Assembly (NCBI GenBank): GCA_015680685.1
Contig: MNCI01003674.1
Span: 202,370-229,349, forward strand
Direction: 5' to 3'
From: Gnetum montanum
Lineage: Eukaryota; Streptophyta; Gnetopsida; Gnetales; Gnetaceae
Length of the DNA stretch: 26,980 nucleotides
Positions 1 to 9,627 of the stretch are shown one piece after another. A model generated the notes under the pieces. It was not told the origin of the DNA. It worked only from the letters and a program-made list of their open reading frames with translations, and searched no databases. How positions within the stretch are numbered: the stretch's first letter is position 1; each line of letters starts with the position of its first letter. The position numbers and the translations under genes are program-made.

Positions 1-2
1 TA

Positions 3-2963
3 AAGGGCAAGGTCCCGCATGTCCTTAGCGAAATAGGAGATGAGGAACCCCTTATCACGGGTTCTTTAGCAAAAGCTGTTCCCCCTCCTAACTATGATGA
101 GGAGGTTGGGTATCAGAACCTATGATCAATGATACATATCCCTGGTTCTGATGCCCGTGAACACCAACTGTTCACAGAGGGAACAACCACTTATGCTAAG
201 GACGGGCACTTAGATCGTCACCACGATCGGGGCCGTAGCAGCTGAAGAGAAGGCAAGAAACATCATCATGACAATGGTTCTCCTTCTTCTTCCCCTTCTT
301 CACATCACTCATCCTCTCCTTCCACATCTGGGCACAACCACCATGAACATAAAGGTGAGGATAAAAGTAAGAAGGATGAAAGACCTCAACGGGAAAGTCA
401 AGAGAGAGGATAAGGGCAAGGACGTAGGGAGAGTAGGGAACAACGCAGACATCACAGACATCATGAAAGAGACGATCATAATGAGCCCCTACTCGCAACC
501 CGAAGTATGCTTGACATAATGGAGGCAGTTAGGATTCCTAAAAGGCATTTTAAAGATAGTCGGATCAAGCGTTTAGACATGAATAACATCCCACGATTTG
601 AAGGGGGATACAGTGCTGATCCGCAAAATCATTTACAGGCATTCCACGATGCCTGTGCCTTGCAAAATATAGAAAATGAGTGGCAAAAAATTAAGTTGTT
701 CCCAAGGACACTCACCAAAGAAGCAGAGAGCTGGTACTGGTCATTAGAATCGGAAACCATCAGGAGGTAGAGTACGATGCTAGAACTGTTCAACAAAAAG
801 TATCAAACGTACTCCAAAGTGTCCAATTTACGTAAGTAGATCCAAGGCTGGAAGCAAGGTACACATGAACCCTTGGATGCTGCCATGGCCTGCTACTACA
901 CATTGTTACATCGTTGCCCGGGCCATGGGTATGCTCAGCGGGATCAACTTTGCCACATCGTGGATGGGCTAAGGCATGAAACTAGAAGAACCCTTGGAAC
1001 TTATGCCCAAGGGAGACTCTCACAACCTAGAGCCCATGAAGTACGTAGCTTGTTGTAACAAGTAGCAAAAGAAGAGGGTGAGCTACGCAAAAGGAAAAGT
1101 GTAGAAGAGTATAATCATGATCCCTCCCTTCGAAAGAAGGGAGTGAAATTTTGTGATGAAGAGGATGAGTCACCAATCAAAGAGTTGGTAAACTAGAAAA
1201 CCTTGTCGATCCAAAAATTAACAGCAGAAATAGCGGCTAAGGTAGATGACGTATGGAGTTCCTTAGACTCTAAAACTGAAACTATCTTAAAAATTTTAGA
1301 GGAGTCTAAGGTTGAACAAAGTAGTGACAAAGGTAAGAAAAACTGGAGAGATTTAAGCCCTGCACATAACAAGGGTAAGGGGAAAATCACTAAAACCGAT
1401 GTGGCTGTGGACTCTAACACAGACGATGATGGTGGGTGTGAGAACTACCACTATGACCATCCTAAGGGATGTTGCCCCATCATCTCACACCTACAGGAGT
1501 CTGGGGTGTATGCACTTAATCCAAGACTCAACCAACAGCAAACACCCTGAAGGTTACCTTATCCACAAGGTAACCCAAGGCAGTTCCACCAACCACTAAC
1601 GTATTATCCAAGTGGAACTCCACCACAACCCATCGGATAGCATCGGTAGTGGCAATACCCATAGTCATGGGGGATTCCATCGCCGAAACATCAGTACCCT
1701 TACCAATAGCCTAATCCTTATAGATATTATGTGCAGTAGCCAATTTCTCCAAGTGACTCTATGAGTCACACAACTTCCAACCCTCACTACCAAGTTCAGG
1801 AGTACTTCAAAAGGACTCCCTCTCCTCCGGGAGACACTCCATACCCACACCATCCTCCTAATCCATCTGCACCTCTTCCAACACAAGTAGTTCCCATGAC
1901 ACCTCCTACTCCAACAATGCAAGGGGAACTTCCTCCTCAACCGCAGCAACGTCACGCTGCGAGAGCTATAACTATCCAACCTGCTGCTGGTTCTGACAAC
2001 TGTAAAAAGAGAAGATCCTACTTCAGAACCAAAAGCCTAGACAAACTCTCGCAACAACAAGCGGTTGAGCCCATGTACACTCCTCCACCATCTAACACTT
2101 TGGAGCACCCTTTCATCCAAAATCAGAGCTTAACGCATACGATTATGTTAACGTATACAGTAACTAACTGGATCAAGGTGGGCCACCTTCCTAGGAAACT
2201 AACTGACCCTGGAAGTCCCTTAATCTATTTAAAGATCACCGGAAATGAACCACATAGGGCTCTTCTTGGCTCAGGTTCCAGAGTCAAATTAATTTCACAA
2301 GAGATGTATCACGCCTAGAACCTACCCCAACTTAAGAAGAGCAACATCCAACTAGAACTGGCAGACCAGTCCATCACCATTCCCTTAGGATTGGTGGAGG
2401 ACATCATTACCACTGTGTGTGGTTGGTCTTACCCAGCTGATTTCCTGGTGATTGAAGTGAAAAACAAAGAAGGAGACTTCCCAATTATAATGGGAAGGGC
2501 ATGGCCTAGTACAGTAGACGCATGCCTTAGGATCCGTGATCTTTCCTTGGAAATTTCTAAGATAAACATATGTGAAAAGATTGAGAAGAGAAAAGTTCCA
2601 TGCATCACATACAGTGATTCATCGGGTGATGACATGAAGGAAATGCCTCCATGTAACAGGTGTGCCCATGAAACTTTGAACCAAAGATGCTTGTATGTAG
2701 CAACCACACAAGAAGTAGTAGACACCCCATGGTTGACAGCTACTAGAAGGAGCAGAAAAATATGCATGGAACGAACTGAGGAATCCCATGCCAACAACGA
2801 AGGCATAGACACATTGGAATATGAGCGTCGCCAACTTCCACCCCCTAATATAAGATCATCATTTGGGAGAAGTTGGACACTTTTAAGAAACTCAAACAGG
2901 TGCTCATTATTTCAGATCTCTCCCTTTCCACTTAGTCATGAGGGAGATGGCCACCTATGCTAA
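3..2963 (+). pseudogene. Decayed gag-protease polyprotein of a Ty3-type element
   Basis: One reading frame (codons starting at multiples of 3) runs from base 3, continuing from outside the window, to the stop at 2961-2963. It contains 14 in-frame stops: TGA at 123, 243 and 1548; TAA at 411 and 1056; TAG at 768, 837, 1194, 1638, 1647, 1662, 1707, 1737 and 2316. Order: a Ser/His/Arg-rich N-terminal part (about 240-500); a retrotransposon gag domain (about 590-1060) with motifs such as IPRFEGGYSADP and ESWYWSL; a Lys/Glu-rich spacer; a Pro/Gln-rich linker; then a retropepsin (about 2220-2540) with ALLGSGSRVKLISQ and DFPIIMGRAWPSTVDAC. The protease catalytic Asp of the usual LLDSGS is Gly here. 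Past about 2850 the family-like tail (TFKKLKQVL) is in another frame, so a frameshift near the end is likely. The frame is dead as it stands. Confidence 0.85.
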
Positions 2964-2987
2964 TCATATGGGGCCCTTAGTTCTTTT

Positions 2988-3116
2988 TAGATTTTTTTTA
3001 CATGTTTTTGTTTTACAACGTTTTTGTTTTACACATTTTTGTTTTACAAATTTCTTTAACTTTTTTAATTTTTGTTTTACAACTTTCTTTAACTTTTCTA
3101 GTTTTTGTTTTACACC
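2988..3116 (+). repeat. T-rich degenerate tandem repeat (TTTTTGTTTTACA-like units)
   Basis: The unit TTTTTGTTTTACA recurs about five times with spacers of TTTCTTTAACTTTT. It directly follows the protease frame. It looks like slippage-derived expansion in the element's 3' non-coding part. Confidence 0.75.
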
Positions 3117-3136
3117 ATCGTTATACTTTTCCAATT

Positions 3137-3152
3137 TGTGTGTGTGTGTGTG
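3137..3152 (+). repeat. (TG)n microsatellite
   Basis: Eight TG dinucleotides in a row, immediately after the T-rich repeat block. Confidence 0.8.
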
Positions 3153-4892
3153 CCATACACCCTATAAGTTTGTCACCCAATAAGTGTTTGAACTGATGGT
3201 ATGAACTATTTTCATATTGATTGCTAATGTTTGGTTTTTACCTTTAAGTCACAATGTTGATATTAAGGTATATTTCTTTTGATATGAAAGGCAATGAGTT
3301 CACTTCATCCATCCATCCACCAGTTTCTACGGTCTCTCTTGGCATGGAAATGTACAGTCCCTTCTTAATAAGAACTTAAACGAATTGGTGATTGGGCATT
3401 TCTCAAACTAAGGAAGGACTCACGGATTGAAAAGGGTGTGACTTCAAAGGAACTTGATGCTTTTGTGTTGGTCATTCTCTTGGATGCTTGAATGTTTCTT
3501 CTTGATTTTTCTTACCGTTCTGATGTTACCCAATTATCGGAAGCTGAGATAATAAAAAATAATCAAGTCTTTGCATGGTGTGGTTCTCAAGCATAAAAAC
3601 ACAAAACACAAAACACAAAAAAAAAAAAAACAAAGACAGTGAGAATTCAAACCACACCCCTTAGATGGAATAAAAACTTGGGCTACAAGCACTGGTTATG
3701 GAACCAAAAGTGTTCCCTCTAACTAAGGCCCTTCTCGCTTCCCATTCCCTCCTTTGTTTCATTGAAATGGTGGTGACTCTTGGAAAAGGCATTCTTGTTA
3801 TCCAAGAGGATGGTTCAGCCGAATGCATTGATGCGAAGTCACTGGATGTGGTTGGTTCGAGGCCGGAGTTGGAATGAGACTTGCAAAGTCACATTAATCA
3901 TAAAACACACAAGGGGTTGTACACCATCTTGTCCTTGGGATTCCATTCCATCCTCTTCTCTCCATGGTTCACCTCATTTCCGGTTGTATCATTAGTGTAT
4001 ATATTTTGGTTGATGCATTGTTTTCTTTTTGGTAAATTTTTATGGTTAAGAATGTAACTCTTGTTCCAATGACATTCCTAGAGCCTACAGACTCTTTGAA
4101 TGTGGGTTTGTCAGGGCATTAAGGGCGTAAGCCTGCTTTGGGGAGGACCCACTGACATTCCTATTTGGAGCATTAGTTAAATTCTTTTCCTTCACATTTT
4201 GCAATTAATTTTATTTTGTTCATTTCCATCTTGACATCCATTTCATCGATGCCATAGTTGTCCCTTTTTTCTATCTTTTTTACTCCTGTTCTTTCTCCAT
4301 TCTAACGCTCCCGAAGGTTTGCGATTAGTCATGGGGGTACGGGGCCCTTTTTTTCGATTTTCTCCTAGCCTCAAAATTTTTGATTTTTTTCCTAACCCCT
4401 ACACCTTCGGTAGTCATCATTAATATATTCCCATATCCATATCAGCCATACCACAACCTAGCCAATGGACCTACACTGAAGCAAGGTATTAATTACATGA
4501 TGATTCATTTACCCTTGCTAATATATGATTGTGTTGTGTGTGCAGCTGGCAATCATACAACAACGGATTGGATCTGGAACAAACACTTGGAATGGAGCAG
4601 CACTGAAGCAGCTATGCAAGGAGCAAGATCGATGGCGCACGTATGGATGGACAACGAAGGCGCAATCTTGGCGTTGGCAATAGCAACACTTCTTTCTCTT
4701 TCTCTTTCTCAGCTGCCAACTAAGGCCTGATGTCATTGTAATAAGGTGTTCACCCTTGTTGTCATGAATACTAATTTTGTCAAGTCTTGTAATAATGATC
4801 CGTTCACATGTCATCCCATTAGTTCCATTCCCCTCAATAATTCCATACCTTCCCGATATTATTGTAAGGAACTCGAGGATGAGTTTTCATTC

Positions 4893-4905
4893 AGTCATGG
4901 GGGTA
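4893..4905 (+). promoter_or_regulatory. Candidate polypurine tract before the 3' LTR
   Basis: AGTCATGGGGGTA lies directly before the TG that opens the proposed LTR. The G-run is the likely plus-strand priming site. The identical 13-mer occurs 566 bp upstream at 4327-4339, where it is followed by ACGGGGCCC and a T-run, so either the tract is duplicated or the upstream copy marks a former LTR edge. Confidence 0.45.
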
Positions 4906-4916
4906 TGATGATACAC

Positions 4917-5035
4917 GATATCACATGCACCATGATATCGCGTACATGATATCGCGGCCGTCACGATATCGCATCCCATGCGATATCGCGTACGCGATAT
5001 CACGTCGTCCCCTGTGATATCACGTACGCGATATC
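4917..5035. promoter_or_regulatory. Array of eight GATATC palindromes upstream of the LTR TATA box
   Basis: GATATC starts at 4917, 4934, 4948, 4965, 4982, 4996, 5016 and 5030, with spacings of 14, 17 or 20 bp. The sites are embedded in CG-rich flanks (CGCG, CGTACG). Positions 4982-5001 form a perfect 20-bp palindrome; 4934-4953 and 5016-5035 are imperfect versions of it. The array ends about 19 bp before the TATA box, where an LTR enhancer would be expected. A binding factor is not identifiable from the sequence. Confidence 0.85.
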
Positions 5036-5053
5036 GTGGTCCGCCGTCAAATC

Positions 5054-5061
5054 TATAAATA
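5054..5061 (+). promoter_or_regulatory. TATA box of the LTR promoter
   Basis: TATAAATA in a CpG-containing context, between the palindrome array and the AATAAA signal at 5228-5233. This is the usual position for the U3/R promoter of a plant LTR. Confidence 0.75.
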
Positions 5062-5227
5062 AGAGGTGGCACTCCCCTCATTTCTTATCCTAGATTTAAA
5101 GTAGGAAAACTCTGGCAGTTTGATCACTCCAGAGATATAACATTTTCCATGTGCCCACAGTAGGAGTCCCCAAGTGAACGGATCTTTATTCGAGCAACTT
5201 TGTACCTAAACGCAAGTTGTGTACGGC

Positions 5228-5233
5228 AATAAA
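5228..5233 (+). terminator. AATAAA polyadenylation signal in the LTR
   Basis: AATAAA lies about 170 bp downstream of the TATA box, followed by T-rich sequence (TTATTACATGTTATTTC). The R region of the LTR would end shortly after it. Confidence 0.5.
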
Positions 5234-5324
5234 GACGAGCTTTGTGGATAAAGCTTGCAGTGCATGGAATAGGTTTATTACATGTTATTTCTTACCTATT
5301 ATTTATTACCTACATTAGTGTGGC

Positions 5325-5495
5325 ATGAGTACAACTTAATTACGAGCATTGACGAATGTGTACGGCTAATCAAGGAATCGGCTACTCATCGCGATTAGTC
5401 TCTCTCACCCTTGTCTCCTAGAACGCGGGATGAGTACGACTTGATTACGAGCATCTATGGATGTGTACAGCTAGTTAAGGAATCGGCTGCTCATC
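5325..5495 (+). repeat. Two 66-bp direct repeats, 105 bp apart, inside the LTR
   Basis: Copies at 5325-5390 and 5430-5495 agree at about 56 of 66 positions by eye. Both begin ATGAGTAC and end with GGAATCGGCT followed by CTCATC. Their equal length shows divergence by substitution only. A weaker third relative begins near 6184 (ATGAGTACAACTAG). Confidence 0.8.
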
Positions 5496-5917
5496 ATGTT
5501 TAGGCTAATTAGGTACCTCAGTACGACCACTTCGAGCACATGCGTTACGTGTGGTGATCCCAGTAACGATTAGCGTTTGGTAGCCACAGTTACATAGTTC
5601 AAGGTGTGTATGGTAAGTGGGAACGGATGTTGATGCTAGTTAATTTAGACTTAGTCCTTAGTTAGAGTTAGTTAGCTCTCTCAACCCTTCACCTTGATAG
5701 CATAGGAGAAAAACCATAAAAGACCATAAAAATCAGATACCTCGGACTTACTTAACCATACACCATGACAACAACAAGTAAGTCTGTGAAGACAACGAAT
5801 GATTAACCCCAAATGTTCCATGGGGAGTTTAGGCATTTAGTCTGTGGAGTTCGACCAGATCATGTGTGCTACGCTCATTTCATATGGTTGAGTGTAGGGG
5901 TACCTCACCACTCATCA

Positions 5918-6119
5918 CCTAGACTCTTGCAATTTGTTTTTGTAGTTTTAGCAATAGAATGAATGCTCGTAATGTGGTGTTGAACAGTTGTGCAAAATCT
6001 TTATTCAAGTGAAGTGTACTTGGGCATAGTTCATATCTAGAAATAAACATCAAGATTTCTTTTCATCATTGTAGCATCCACTTAGTTTTACTATTTTACC
6101 TAGCTTAATCTTTATTATT
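5918..6119. other. Short unassigned segment between two LTR-like sequences
   Basis: AT-rich sequence with no coding signal. If the LTR ends at 5917, this is flanking DNA or part of the next element. Confidence 0.3.
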
Positions 6120-6628
6120 TTCTTAGTTTAATCATTTATATTTCCAAGTACTTTACTTTACTTGTTCATTAGTAAAGTGGAATGAGTACAACTAGTTTTG
6201 AATATTAAAGTGTAATCATTTGGTAACCCAGTAGTGGTTTCACTTGATTTTCTTAGTCGTGAACTCACTTAATAATCCCAGTAATAATTACATGAGCCCA
6301 AGACGTGTATGATAAGCTAAGACCAGATGCTCATCGCTATAGGCTCAAGTAGATTTATCTTACAGTCATTACTTAGATTTAGATTATTATTCTACACCTA
6401 AATCATGTTCACAACTAGGAGTATTAAGGACCTAACAACATAAACCAATCATATGTCTTACTAAGAGCTAAACCATACACTTAGAATTCACTGGCTCAAA
6501 GTGGGAAGATAGCGAACACAAACTCAATTAATAGCATAATAGCATTGTCCATCCACGGATTACAATATAGTCACATACTGGCATTTGTGACTTGTATGGT
6601 AGAGTGTTGAGATACTCCACTACTCATC
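6120..6628 (+). repeat. Diverged LTR-like sequence related to the U5 part of the LTR at 4906-5917
   Basis: Collinear blocks are shared with 5300-5917 in the same orientation: ATGAGTACAACT, CCCAGTAA, GTGTATG.TAAG, GATGCTCATC, AACCATACAC, and a terminal block of the form GTATGGT.GAGTGT followed by CCACTACTCATC. The similarity is old and gapped. It could be the remains of a solo LTR or a truncated element of a related family. It is not an inverted copy, so it is unlikely to be the 3' LTR of the minus-strand element beside it. Confidence 0.5.
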
Positions 6629-6689
6629 AATACTCTTGAGAGAGGAAAGTCCTCAACCAAGATAATACTACGATAAAATGATATTAACT

Positions 6690-7080
6690 CCAAAATTGAA
6701 ATCACAAGAAGCTAGGCAGTGATCTTTCTCACCAATATGAATCTCCACCATAGGACTACTAAAATTGGTCTTCTTTCTAGCAAATGAACTTTTTTTACTA
6801 CTTGCATGCTATCTTGAACATAGTAAGTGTCACAACATCACTTCCATCAAGCACCATCATGTTTGAACAACCAAATGTAATTAAAGAACTTTTTTCTAAA
6901 GTGGATATTTTGCTCTAATAGCATTCAGGAAATGTGATATGAGAATCTTCTGGATTCATAATTCTATTTTACTATAAGAATTATCCTCTTCACATGAGGA
7001 AGAAGATGGAGTGGACCTAGCTCTATGATGCTCATGTCTATGCTTAGGAAAAAAATTTCTACCATGGGGTCTCAAATTTT
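6690..7080 (-). pseudogene. Retropepsin-like remnant of the reverse-oriented element
   Basis: Minus-strand frames read GRNFFPKHRHEHHRARS, then about 100 bases further GCSNMMVLDGSDVVTLTMF, then in another frame SPMVEIHIGEKDH. The middle piece resembles the LLDxGSxVNLM active-site strand of Ty3-type proteases, and the last resembles the region after it. Several stops and frame changes interrupt it. The call depends on position after gag more than on any one motif. Confidence 0.45.
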
Positions 7081-7689
7081 CTTTCACAACCATATCAATA
7101 GGAGCTTGATAATATTACTCAGTAGCATAAGTGGTAGTAGGATCAGCATAATATGCAATATTATAAGATTTGGATTATTGTGGTTGCAATTAACTTAGAA
7201 TCCCATATTGTATAGAATTAGGTAATAGAAGTTATTGTTAATGATACAAAGCTTGCAAGGTGAAATTAATTGAAGCAGGTTGGTACTGCTGAGATATCAT
7301 CTGTTGAAATGGATAAGTACCTATCTGGATATCCTAAGAGTAAGGGTTTCAAGAGAACAACATCTATTATTACATTACAAAATTCCATGAAGTAGAACCC
7401 CAAGGATTTGGATTTGATCATTGCTAATACTACTACATGGTCTACAAGTACATACCTTTAGGATAGTATGGTGTTGTAGATCATGTAGTAGTTGAGGAAG
7501 AGAGCTTCAACCATTCTACCCTTAATATCCTTAAGGGTGGTGATCATTTTCTTATTCATCACATCCTAAACCTAGTCCACCCAGTGAGCCAAGTCTACCA
7601 TTGTGAGTTCTGACGTGATCACATGCTAAGGTCTTAATAGAAAAAGGAGGTTCGATTGTACCTTCGATGATTTTAACCTCCTTTCTATG

Positions 7690-8855
7690 CATGAGATCAT
7701 GTTATACTTTTTTAAATATTTTCATTTTCTCCATTTACCTTCCATGCTAGCAATGGTGTTAAGGAGCACTTTGATTTTGGCTACATAATTTTTGTGTACC
7801 TATCCCATTACATACATGTCAACTCACTCCCTTGTCTCATGACTTAGGCCTTTTACAATATGCATTAATTACTCTCTTTAGCCAAAGCCATGGTTTAGAT
7901 AGCGATGAACTATTTTTAGATATCTTTTCATGGTGATGTTCAATGATTCATGGGCTACTTGCCTTCATTCAATCATCTCTTTCTGAATGTTGGAAATGTG
8001 GGCATAAGTTTGGAATTTGGTGTAGAAAATTTTAACCATGTCTACCCATGCCTGAATTAACTTAGGCAGTAAGGATTTGTACCAGGTTTCTACTTGTTCA
8101 ATGAAGGTGTGGGTGAATAATTGCAACTTTTGTTAATCATTAATAATCCCTAGTAGATAACAAGCATTATCAAATGCTTGCATATGAACTTGGGGATCAT
8201 TACTAGTATATCCTCTATATAATGGAACATTAACCATGTTGACGAATTTGATCATGTTGTCACAAACATGCTCTTGTGGAATGTAGATAGCTTAATTAAG
8301 TTCATGATAAACACCCTAGTCAAACAATGAGGATTTATCATCACTAGATGGTCATGATAAATGTAGGTGCTAGAACCTAGGGAGGAGATCATCCTCATAG
8401 GTTTGAGCTACATTGGGATTAATAGCCCCTAACTATTGGCCTTCACAGTAAAGTGGTCCTTTGCCTTTAATGTCTACTTCTTCTTCCTACTCCTCATCTA
8501 AGTCATAAGATGAAAAGCCATGAAAGATCTCCTCCTCCACCATATGATCTTGAGTCTCATGCCTTGATTGAGGCTCATAATCACTAAAGTTTAGCTTTGA
8601 AGCCACATAGAATGCATGAAATTCCTATAGCCCAAGTTTGATCAAGGCCTCTTTGAGATCTATTGTTGCATTCATGACCAATTTCTTTGAGAAACACCCA
8701 TGAACATCATTCCACCTTACCTATTTTTCCTAATGATAAGTTAAGAAAACTAGTAGCAAAGTAGGATTATCTAAATGTTCAAATACAATAAAATCCTTTT
8801 GTCATTTTGGTACCCTCACTGAGATCTTTAGTGGTCTCTTAGCATCATCTGGCAT
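7690..8855 (-). pseudogene. Decayed gag gene of the reverse-oriented element
   Basis: A frame starting with ATG at 8855 (MPDDAKRPLK) continues for about 389 codons without a frameshift but with roughly 17 stops of all three types. The gag domain lies at about 8250-7800 and contains HTFIEQVETWYKSL, WVDMVKIFYTKFQTYAH and HIVKGLSHETRE. These line up with SWYWSL, FNKKYQTYSK and HIVDGLRHETRR of the plus-strand element. Near 7690 the family-like sequence (EVKIIEGTIEPP) moves to another frame. Stop density is several-fold higher than in the plus-strand copy, which indicates an older insertion or faster decay. Confidence 0.8.
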
Positions 8856-9257
8856 CTTGCCTATGTTCAAAACCTACACACAATGGTAACATACACTAGG
8901 CTTGAATAAAGATTAATATCAAGATTCTACAAGTATTTCTAGGCAATTCACCAATAGCTTTCCTTGCAATGGCACTAATGATAGGGGTCTCACCAATTTT
9001 TTACCAAGGGATATATCATTCAAATCATGATGTGATTTAGTTGTAAGCTTTGAAGATGATGTTGAGTGGATTTCCAAGAATACTCATATATGTTGTTGCA
9101 TTCAAAAAATGAAAAAGATGTTATTATACATATAATACAATTTAAACACGTGTTGTCATGGTGGGAAATATAAAGAGAATATTTATGATTTTAGATTTTA
9201 TAGTTTTATGGATTTTTTTATTATGACAACAAAACAATAACAAACACACATGCATTG

Positions 9258-9323
9258 CAATCCCTCTTAGGGATAGGCACAATGCTCATACATACCCACA
9301 CGTGTCACAATCCCTCTTAGGGA
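9258..9323. repeat. Pair of identical 16-bp elements with an internal dyad
   Basis: CAATCCCTCTTAGGGA occurs exactly at 9258-9273 and 9308-9323, 50 bp apart. Each contains TCCCT-CTT-AGGGA, a perfect 5-bp inverted repeat around a 3-base loop. The flanks (CACATGCA, CACACGTG) are also similar. Confidence 0.8.
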
Positions 9324-9613
9324 CACATGCAACACTACATATGAGATGCAAATAAAATGACTCTTAGTCACAACCATGATGGCCTAACACGATGTCATAT
9401 AGTTATGACCTCCTTGAATAAGGATGCATCATCTTAGCTTATTAAAAAAAGAATAAAATAAATATTTATAGGCTTTTAATCTTTTCTAATGTTTTTGGTA
9501 TTTTGTGTTTAAGGCATCAACAATAGAAATGGGAGAAAACCATAAACTTTATTCACCATAGAAATACTAGACTCTGCATTGACCAAACAGTTCTGAGCTA
9601 TGTAAGCATGATA

Positions 9614-9627
9614 GCACTCTGATACAA
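9614..9627 (-). promoter_or_regulatory. Primer-binding-site-like motif (initiator tRNA-Met type)
   Basis: The minus strand reads TTGTATCAGAGTGC, close to the plant initiator-Met site TGGTATCAGAGC with one substitution in the core. It lies between the TATA/AATAAA signals and the gag start, the correct order for a minus-strand LTR element. Confidence 0.55.

Larger units (their letters stand above)
2964..4905 (+). other. Non-coding 3' internal region of the gag-protease element
   Basis: No supported gene. The stretch holds a T-rich repeat block (2988-3116), a TG microsatellite, an AC/A-rich tract (about 3596-3632), a pyrimidine run of TTTCTC units (about 4690-4710) and two copies of a 13-base motif AGTCATGGGGGTA (4327-4339 and 4893-4905). 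Short open frames such as 4380-4730 have low-complexity composition and no recognisable motif. Reverse transcriptase would be expected here in an autonomous element and is absent. Confidence 0.6.
1..5917 (+). mobile_element. Non-autonomous Ty3-type gag-protease LTR retrotransposon (left part outside window)
   Basis: The order is a decayed gag-protease frame (3-2963), about 1.9 kb of non-coding sequence with T-rich repeats, a purine-containing tract, and then a TATA-bearing LTR that probably starts with TG at 4906. I see no reverse transcriptase, RNase H or integrase between the protease and the LTR, so the element would have depended on enzymes from a partner. The 5' LTR and primer-binding site lie left of the window. 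The boundary at 5917 is inferred from matching termini (TGATG at 4906, CATCA ending at 5917), because the other LTR is not visible for comparison. Family assignment rests on the gag and retropepsin motifs; without reverse transcriptase the lineage cannot be named. Confidence 0.75.
4906..5917 (+). repeat. Probable 3' LTR of the gag-protease element
   Basis: The order is LTR-like. U3 carries a palindrome array (4917-5035), then a TATA box (5054-5061), an AATAAA signal (5228-5233), and an R/U5 part with an internal duplication. Proposed termini TGATG and CATCA form a short inverted repeat. The second LTR is outside the window, so neither boundary can be confirmed here; a diverged relative of the U5 part occurs at about 6120-6630. 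Confidence 0.6.

Noticed and set aside
1665-1979. 104-residue minus-strand frame opposite the gag-protease linker
   Set aside because: Arg/Trp-rich antisense shadow of the Pro/Gln-rich linker.
3-2963. TAG stops in gag as a recoded sense codon or readthrough signal
   Set aside because: The stops are many, include TGA and TAA, fall where Gln, Arg or Trp codons are expected, and the protease active site is also lost. Decay explains this better.
4380-4730. 116-residue plus-strand open frame as a gene
   Set aside because: No motif, no domain and low-complexity composition; it lies in the non-coding 3' part of an LTR element.
4982-5001. GATATC/CGCG palindromes as a replication origin or recombination site
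   Set aside because: Position directly before a TATA box and inside an LTR-like unit fits a promoter element; nothing else supports an origin or site-specific recombination.
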